9,631 nucleotides of DNA from Phycisphaerae bacterium (GTDB lineage Bacteria > Planctomycetota > Phycisphaerae > Sedimentisphaerales > Anaerobacaceae): NCBI GenBank assembly GCA_030630315.1, contig DAOVNI010000033.1:1-9631 (forward strand), in the 5' to 3' direction. The notes below the pieces were generated by a model. The model worked only from the letters and a program-made list of their open reading frames with translations, searched no databases and was not told the DNA's origin. A program made the translations under genes and the position numbers. The stretch's first letter is position 1. Every line of letters starts with the position of its first letter. This document shows positions 5,011 through 9,631 of this stretch, piece after piece.

Positions 5011-5073
5011 GTACGCCTGTCAGAAGCGTATGTACGCCTGTCGGAAGCGTATGTACGCCTGTCGGAAGCGTAT
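5011..5073 (+). repeat. 21-bp tandem repeat, three units
   Basis: Three head-to-tail 21-base units (5011-5031, 5032-5052, 5053-5073), each beginning GTACGCCTGTC and ending AAGCGTAT. Units 2 and 3 are identical; unit 1 differs by one base (A for G at 5022). Each junction reads GCGTATGTACGC, so GCGTA and TACGC face each other as a short inverted repeat. A fourth, truncated start (GTA) runs into three TATCCA hexamers (5075-5092). There are no spacers, so it is not a CRISPR array. The unit length is a multiple of three, but no gene crosses it convincingly. Confidence 0.85.
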
Positions 5074-5184
5074 GTATCCATATCCATATCCATATTTGAC
5101 TTTGAGCTTTTCATAGGCGTCCTCTTCATTTCAGAACTATAATAGTCCGGCCCTTGGACGGATTGTACGCCGAGGCTAACATTC

Positions 5185-5248
5185 ACCCCGTTAGATATTT
5201 CAAAGATAGCAGCAAGATTGAAAACAGCGTGAAATTATCTAACGGGGT
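5185..5248. repeat. Long inverted repeat upstream of the beta-helix gene
   Basis: Perfect 13-base arms ACCCCGTTAGATA (5185-5197) and TATCTAACGGGGT (5236-5248) enclose 38 bases. Beyond a one-base bulge the pairing can extend by TTTC with GAAA. The loop has a second pair, TTTCAA (5198-5203) and TTGAAA (5218-5223), that competes with this extension. It lies 140 bases before the beta-helix start and, if transcribed, would form a stable leader hairpin. It may equally be a dispersed repeat. Confidence 0.7.
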
Positions 5249-5387
5249 CAATCTCCTGGCAGACGGAAAAACAAAGACTCTTCGAGAAAATAACTCGCAG
5301 CCTCTTAATAGTTGCATATACTGGCACGTGTGGTCACGGGTGATTTTACCCGAGGCAATCCGTTTGCCAGACCGTAGAGGATTCGAC

Positions 5388-7733
5388 ATGGCCAAGTACT
5401 TATCACTCGCTTACAATCATTTAACTTTAGGCTGTCCGGTTTTCAGTCCCTACTCTGGCTCTGGTATTCATACTGCCAATATCCACAGAGTCTTAGTTGG
5501 GGTTGCGTTTATTGTGCTGTGCCTGATGATCGCTCCAACTATTTTAGCGGAAGAGCTCTACGTTGCCCCGACAGGCAACAACGCCAATCCTGGCACGCTC
5601 CGGGCACCACTGGCGTCTCTAACAGAGGCTAAGAAGCGTGTACGCCGTATCAGGAGCGAGGCCAAAGAACCTGTCACCGTTTACCTGCGCGGCGGGATCT
5701 ATTACCTGCCGGAAACGGTCCGATTCGAACCGGACGATTCCGGTACAGCCGAGGCTCCCATCACGTACGCGGCTTACAGCAACGAGAAGGTTGTCATTAG
5801 TGGCGGTGTGGAGCTGTATCCGAAGTGGAAAACAAACAGAAACGGCATCCTCAAGGCGAAGGTGGATCTGCTGTTTGGCGAATTCGATCAGCTTTTTGTG
5901 GATGGCAAGCGACAAATCATGGCACGCTGGCCGAACTATCAGTCCGACCAACGTGGCGTCGATGTGGGCTACACCACAGGCATCGAGGAACCAGTCAAGC
6001 CAATCCGGAAGTTCGTGTACGACCCGTCAAAGTTCTCGCCCAGGCGGTGGGCGCGGCCGCATGAGGCAATCATCCACATCTTCCAGGCCCACTATTGGGG
6101 CAACCTGCAGTGGCGCATCGGTGATATCGACTTCGACACGCGCACAATAATACTTGGCGAGGGAGGCTGGCAGATAGGCTCTCTGTGGTATGCCGAGCGT
6201 GCAGCCTACATCAATCCCCGCTGCCGCTTCTACATCGAGAATGTTTTAGAGGAACTTGACGCACCGGGCGAGTGGTACTATGACCGCAAGGCCAGGGAGT
6301 TGTATTATAAGCCTGCCAAAGGCGTGGACGTTGCCAAGGCCAGATTCGTGGCGGCAGGACACCTCAAAGAACTGTTTGTATTCAAGGGCAAATCCAGGGC
6401 GGGCGTGCCGACAGATTCTGTCAAACATTTGAACCTTCTCGATATGACATTTATGCACACAGCCCGAATCTTTCTCGAGCCGTATGAGGCCCGTCTGCGA
6501 GGTGACTGGGCGATCGCCAGGCTCGGAGCCGTGAGGTTCGACGGTGCCGAAGATTGTACCGTCAATGACTGCTTTTTTGATGCCGTTGGCGGTAATGGTG
6601 TGTTCATCAGCAACTACGCACGTCGCGTCAATGTCATCGGATGTCACTTCGGGCGGATTGGTGAGAGTGCCGTCTGTTTGGTCGGCAACGATGACGCTGT
6701 TCGCAATCTGGGAATGCACAAGGTTCGCTACGCCTCACACGACGGTATCGATACAACTCCCGGGCCCCGTTCGCTCAATTACCCTGCCAATTGTCGCATC
6801 TACAATAATCTCATACATGAAATAGGTTTGTTTGGCAAGCAGACGGCCGGCGTATACATCTCCGCCGCCGAGAAGATCACCATAAGCCACAACACCATCT
6901 ATCGTGCCCCACGCGCAGGCATTTGTATCAACGACGGGTGCTGGGGCGGACACGTTATCGAATTCAATGATGTGTTCCAGACGGTTCGTGAGACTGGTGA
7001 TCACGGTCCGTTCAATTCCTGGGGGCGAGATCGCTATTGGCAGTCCTATCATCGTGAGGGTCTCCCATGCGACATGTCACGCTCCAAGCAGTTATGTAGG
7101 CTGGACCATCGTACACCAACCGTCATTCAAAACAACCGCTTTGTGCATGAGGCCCGAGGCCACAGTTGGGGTATTGATCTGGACGACGGCTCGTCGAACT
7201 ATGTTGTGCGGGATAACTTATGCCTGGGCTGTTCCGTCAAGCTGCGCGAAGGATTCTTCCGGACTGTCGAGAACAATGTCTTCGTAACCCCGTTCCCGCC
7301 GGCAAAGCAATGCTGCTTCAGAGGCAGCAGCGACATCATTCGACACAACATCCTCGTGGACATCAGCGGCAATAGGGGCTGGATTGATATCTGTGATCCA
7401 CCGGTGGAGATGGACCACAATCTCTATTACAACTTCCGCGGTGAAATGCCGGTTTTTAGCTGCCGTCCAAACAGCATGGGTGAGGGCTTCAAGAGCAGAA
7501 TGACCATATCTGAGTGGCAGGCGCAGGGGCTGGATAAATACTCGGTTTATGCCGACCCACAGTTCGTCGCTCCGGAGAAGGGTGATTTTTCCGTCAAGCC
7601 CGCTTCGCCGGCGCTGGATCTCGGGTTCAAAAACTTCCCAATGGATCAGTTCGGTGCACAGAAGGTGGATTACAAGAAAATCGTGGCCAAGGTCCACCGG
7701 AAATATCGTCTTGTGAATAATCAGTTACAATAA
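5388..7733 (+). CDS. Exported right-handed beta-helix carbohydrate-active protein, GH141-like
   Basis: A 781-residue protein. A hydrophobic segment (VLVGVAFIVLCLMIAPTILA, residues 35-54) with a likely cleavage after Ala54 forms a signal sequence behind an unusually long 34-residue N-terminal region. The mature protein starts LYVAPTGNNANPGT (57-70) and continues VYLRGGIYYLPETV (98-111), PITYAAYSNEKVVISGG (124-140) and FVDGKRQIMARWPNY (170-184). This order is known from GH141-type and related beta-helix glycosidases. The region of about 420-680 shows beta-helix rungs rich in Asn (NCRIYNNLIHEIG, KITISHNTIYRAP, VIQNNRFVHEA, VENNVF). The C-terminus has the common DPQFVAPEKGDFSVKP and SPALDLGF closing motif. 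The ATG at 5388 is chosen because AGAGG lies seven bases upstream. It probably cleaves a plant or algal polysaccharide outside the cytoplasm. The exact family and substrate are inferred and could instead be another beta-helix lyase or hydrolase. It probably forms an operon with the next gene. Confidence 0.86.
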   Translation: MAKYLSLAYNHLTLGCPVFSPYSGSGIHTANIHRVLVGVAFIVLCLMIAPTILAEELYVAPTGNNANPGTLRAPLASLTEAKKRVRRIRSEAKEPVTVYLRGGIYYLPETVRFEPDDSGTAEAPITYAAYSNEKVVISGGVELYPKWKTNRNGILKAKVDLLFGEFDQLFVDGKRQIMARWPNYQSDQRGVDVGYTTGIEEPVKPIRKFVYDPSKFSPRRWARPHEAIIHIFQAHYWGNLQWRIGDIDFDTRTIILGEGGWQIGSLWYAERAAYINPRCRFYIENVLEELDAPGEWYYDRKARELYYKPAKGVDVAKARFVAAGHLKELFVFKGKSRAGVPTDSVKHLNLLDMTFMHTARIFLEPYEARLRGDWAIARLGAVRFDGAEDCTVNDCFFDAVGGNGVFISNYARRVNVIGCHFGRIGESAVCLVGNDDAVRNLGMHKVRYASHDGIDTTPGPRSLNYPANCRIYNNLIHEIGLFGKQTAGVYISAAEKITISHNTIYRAPRAGICINDGCWGGHVIEFNDVFQTVRETGDHGPFNSWGRDRYWQSYHREGLPCDMSRSKQLCRLDHRTPTVIQNNRFVHEARGHSWGIDLDDGSSNYVVRDNLCLGCSVKLREGFFRTVENNVFVTPFPPAKQCCFRGSSDIIRHNILVDISGNRGWIDICDPPVEMDHNLYYNFRGEMPVFSCRPNSMGEGFKSRMTISEWQAQGLDKYSVYADPQFVAPEKGDFSVKPASPALDLGFKNFPMDQFGAQKVDYKKIVAKVHRKYRLVNNQLQ

Positions 7734-7778
7734 GATTGTAATGGACAAATGAACGTCTAATAGATAAGGAGCGTAGCA

Positions 7779-8207
7779 ATGAAGTTCAGTCAGGGTATTG
7801 TAGCAGTGGCAACAGCGCTGAGTGCGGCAGTGCTGCTCGTCGGTTGTCAGAAGACAGCGCCGCAGAAACCCAGGAGCGTCAAACGGGTAGGCATGGTTAT
7901 TGGGCTCAAAGAGGACAAGATCGAGGAGTATAAGAAAGTTCACGCCGACACCAATCCGGGCGTGCGTGATTTGCTCAACAAGTACCACATGCACAACTTC
8001 AGTATCTTTCTGCAAAAGATGCCCGACGGGAAGTACTACGAGTTCGGTTATTACGAATACACCGGGGACGACTTCGAGGGCGATATGGCCAAACTTGCCG
8101 TCGAGAAGCGTAACATCGAGTGGCTGAAGGTCTGTGATCCGATGCAGACACCGTTACCCGGCGCCGACGGGTGGACCGAGATGGAGCGGGTGTATTACAA
8201 CCCGTAA
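7779..8207 (+). CDS. Lipoprotein of the L-rhamnose mutarotase (RhaM/DUF718) family
   Basis: A 142-residue protein. Residues 1-23 form a lipoprotein signal with lipobox LVGC, so Cys23 would be lipidated. After a short linker the RhaM-type domain runs from about residue 35 to the end. It contains KRVGMVIGLKEDKIEEYKKVH (Tyr51, His55, which match the Tyr and His of the RhaM active site), HMHNFSIFLQ (70-79), EWLKVCDPMQTPLP (114-127) and the closing WTEMERVYYNP. RhaM enzymes interconvert alpha and beta anomers of L-rhamnose and normally work in the cytoplasm; a membrane-anchored form is atypical, so catalysis is inferred and a binding role is possible. The start is secure: AAGGAG (7766-7771) lies seven bases upstream. 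Only 45 bases separate it from the beta-helix gene, which suggests one transcript and joint handling of a deoxysugar-containing glycan outside the cytoplasm. Confidence 0.86.
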   Translation: MKFSQGIVAVATALSAAVLLVGCQKTAPQKPRSVKRVGMVIGLKEDKIEEYKKVHADTNPGVRDLLNKYHMHNFSIFLQKMPDGKYYEFGYYEYTGDDFEGDMAKLAVEKRNIEWLKVCDPMQTPLPGADGWTEMERVYYNP

Positions 8208-8331
8208 GGTACAAATCCTGTATGATCCTCGAATTCGTGCGTGCCATTGGCTCTAAGTCTGCTACTTGATAGTATTCGCTCAGACCCAAGATACACCGCT
8301 TTGCTTAAGAGAATGAACTTATACCATTTTT
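8208..8331. other. Spacer between the lipoprotein gene and the insertion sequence
   Basis: One hundred and twenty-four bases with no gene, no clear hairpin terminator for the upstream operon and no recognisable site. It ends where the insertion sequence appears to begin. Confidence 0.4.
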
Positions 8332-9631
8332 CACTACTGTCCCGTTAAGATCTTAGAGAATTGTTGTAAAACAAGTAGGTTCAACAGGTTGTGAGAGAAA
8401 ATGACTGTGATCGATTTCAACTCGCTTATAAACTTTGGCCAAATTACTTTCACGGATTTACAGAAAGGATTGGCCAATGCATGCCGGACGGATCGTTTTC
8501 TCACAATTGTTAGACTTTCTGCCCAAAAAGATATTCGACAAGTGCGTACGAAGATATCGCGGCAACCATCGAATAAAAACTTTTTCATGCTTCGATCAAT
8601 ACCTGTGTATGGCTTTTGCTCAGATAACTTATCGGCAAAGCCTTCGGGACATCGAAACCTGCTTGAGAGCGATGCAACCAAAACTTTATCATTGCGGAAT
8701 TCGCGGAAATGTTTCTCGCACCACTCTGGCAAAGGCAAACGAGAATCGAGACTGGCGAATATATGCCGACTTCGCGCAAGTGTTAATAAACATCGCTCGA
8801 AAGCTCTATACGAACGAAGACTTCGGCGTTCAACTGAAGCAAGCTGCTTACGCTCTGGATTCAACAACCATCGATTTGTGTCTGTCACTGTTTCCATGGG
8901 CAAAATTTCGCAAGCACAAAGCCGCAGTCAAGCTACACACGCTAATGGACTTAAAAGGCTCTATACCCACGTTTATCCGCATTACAGACGGAAAAGTCCA
9001 CGATGTAAATATCCTCGACGAACTGATTTTAGAGCCTGGTTCATTCTAGTTAATGGACCGCGGTTACCTCGACTTCGCTCGTCTTTATTCCTTTACTCAA
9101 AACCTTTCAACTTTTATTACAAGAGCCAAAACCAATTTAGATTATCGTCGCGTTTACTATCGCAAAGTCAACAAAACCACCGGTCTGCGATGCGACCAGA
9201 CAATAAAGCTCAACGGCTATTATGCATCGAAGGATTACCCTGCAGTTCTTCGCCGAATCAGTTACTTCGATGTCGAGACCGACAAAAGATTAGTTTTTTT
9301 AACAAACAACTTTACGCTGCCACCTTTAACGATTGTTCGACTTTACAAATGCCGCTGGCGAATAGAAATTTTCTTCAAATGGATCAAGCAGTATTTGCGT
9401 ATCAAAACATTTTTCGGCATTACCGAGAACGCGGTGAAGACTCAAATCTGGATTGCCATCAGTGTTTACGTTCTCGTAGCAATTATCAAGAAAGAACTCG
9501 AAATCGAGTTGAGTTTGGGCGAAATCTTGCAAATTCTCAGCATCGTACTTTTCGAGAAAGTCCCTATTACACAAGTACTTACGAAAAATCTGTCGTAAAA
9601 TGAATTTTTTCAGTTTCATAACCAATTGTTA
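8332..9631 (+). mobile_element. IS4-family insertion sequence, right end beyond the window
   Basis: The element is defined by its transposase (8477-9598). The left end is placed tentatively at 8332, where CACTACTGTCCCGTTAAGA begins, a sequence of the kind seen at ends of related elements. The complementary right inverted repeat and any target duplication are not in the window, which stops 33 bases after the transposase frame, so the boundary is unproven. The 145-base leader holds two copies of TTGGCCAA (8435-8442 and 8470-8477). They can pair with each other around the ribosome binding site, the second ending at the start codon, and could limit translation. Confidence 0.6.
8477..9598 (+). pseudogene. 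IS4-family DDE transposase interrupted by one amber codon
   Basis: The frame runs 374 codons from ATG 8477, with AAAGGA seven bases upstream, to TAA at 9596-9598. A single in-frame TAG at 9047-9049 (codon 191) breaks it. Around it the protein reads ILEPGSF, stop, LMDRGYLDFARLY; relatives have Tyr at that position. The catalytic residues are all present: Asp128 in YALDSTTIDLCLS, Asp194 in MDRGYLD and Glu297 in YKCRWRIEIFFKWIK. The last segment fits the IS4 signature Y-(2)-R-(3)-E-(6)-K exactly (Tyr290, Arg293, Glu297, Lys304). The N-terminal part (FSQLLDFLPKKIFDKCV, then SCFDQYLCMAFAQITYRQSLRDIE) is the usual DUF4372-type region. As it stands only a 190-residue fragment lacking two of the three catalytic acids would be made, so the copy should be inactive unless the amber codon is read through. 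Confidence 0.9.

Larger units (their letters stand above)
4736..5387. other. Repeat-rich spacer and leader of the beta-helix gene
   Basis: Six hundred and fifty bases without a convincing gene. The contents are a run of eight G's (about 4815-4822), the three-way-junction repeat (4874-4923), the AAATCTC satellite (4951-4993), the 21-bp tandem repeat (5011-5073) continuing into three TATCCA units (5075-5092), and the long inverted repeat (5185-5248). The plus-strand frame upstream of 5388 is open from 5154 but translates through the inverted repeat and has no ribosome binding site. A TATAAT at 5138-5143 has no -35 box at a suitable distance. Confidence 0.6.

Noticed and set aside
5011..5073. 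CRISPR array
   Set aside because: The 21-base units are directly adjacent with no spacers, and no cas gene is present.
5138..5143. TATAAT as a -10 promoter box for the beta-helix operon
   Set aside because: No recognisable -35 element lies at 16-18 bases; TTGAC at 5096 is far too distant. A lone hexamer in AT-rich DNA is weak evidence.
5154..5387. Seventy-eight-residue N-terminal extension of the beta-helix protein
   Set aside because: It runs through the long inverted repeat, would place about 110 residues before the signal segment and has no ribosome binding site; the ATG at 5388 has AGAGG at good spacing.
8401..9603. Four-hundred-codon open frame overlapping the IS4 transposase in another frame
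   Set aside because: Its translation is rich in Arg and Ser with no domain, while the overlapping frame has the complete IS4 signature. It is a shadow frame.
1..9631. tRNA or other structured RNA genes
   Set aside because: No cloverleaf with a proper T-loop was found; the one TTCGAAC-like match (about 5724) lies inside the beta-helix coding sequence without the other arms.

Overview
The window looks like a piece of a bacterial chromosome from a Gram-negative, carbohydrate-degrading lineage, most likely a Planctomycetota member of the Phycisphaerae type. This is an inference and only moderately secure. It rests on the secreted beta-helix carbohydrate enzyme next to a lipoprotein mutarotase-like protein, on a D. 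gigas-type single-cluster ferredoxin, and on long gene-poor stretches filled with small hairpins, AATCTCT/AAATCTC satellites and dispersed repeats. No rRNA, tRNA or other taxonomic marker is present.

Left part (1-2210): the 3' end of a [4Fe-4S] ferredoxin gene converges on proC (pyrroline-5-carboxylate reductase, minus strand; GTG start at 980 with a clear ribosome binding site). Next comes a REP-associated tyrosine transposase (RAYT, minus strand) broken by one nonsense codon. It is surrounded by three 27-nt palindromes that share a loop and flanks but differ by compensatory changes in the stem, so it looks like a resident REP/RAYT unit. A flavin-reductase-like FMN-binding protein follows on the plus strand.

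Centre (2211-5387): an intergenic block of dispersed repeats and hairpins leads into an overlapping mntA-hepT (MNT/HEPN) toxin-antitoxin pair with textbook motifs. The pair lies inside a 20/23-matching direct repeat (2243-2265 and 3371-3393). About 1.15 kb without a convincing gene follows, then an orphan cysteine-rich (zinc-ribbon-like) protein of unknown function. After it come a three-way-junction repeat, satellite DNA, a 21-bp tandem triplication and a long inverted repeat.

Right part (5388-9631): a probable two-gene operon encodes a large exported right-handed beta-helix protein resembling GH141-type glycoside hydrolases and a lipoprotein of the L-rhamnose mutarotase family. Together they suggest extracytoplasmic breakdown of a deoxysugar-containing polysaccharide. 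The window ends in an IS4-family insertion sequence whose transposase has all its DDE and YREK residues but carries an in-frame amber codon just before the second catalytic Asp. Its right end lies outside the window.

The main themes are a two-gene polysaccharide module, a toxin-antitoxin islet, two mobile elements each stopped by a single nonsense codon, and an unusual density of structured repeats. I found no convincing new multi-gene defence or biosynthetic system. The most distinctive signals are the covarying palindromes around the RAYT, the repeat-bracketed mntA-hepT pair and the three-way-junction repeat with complementary loops.
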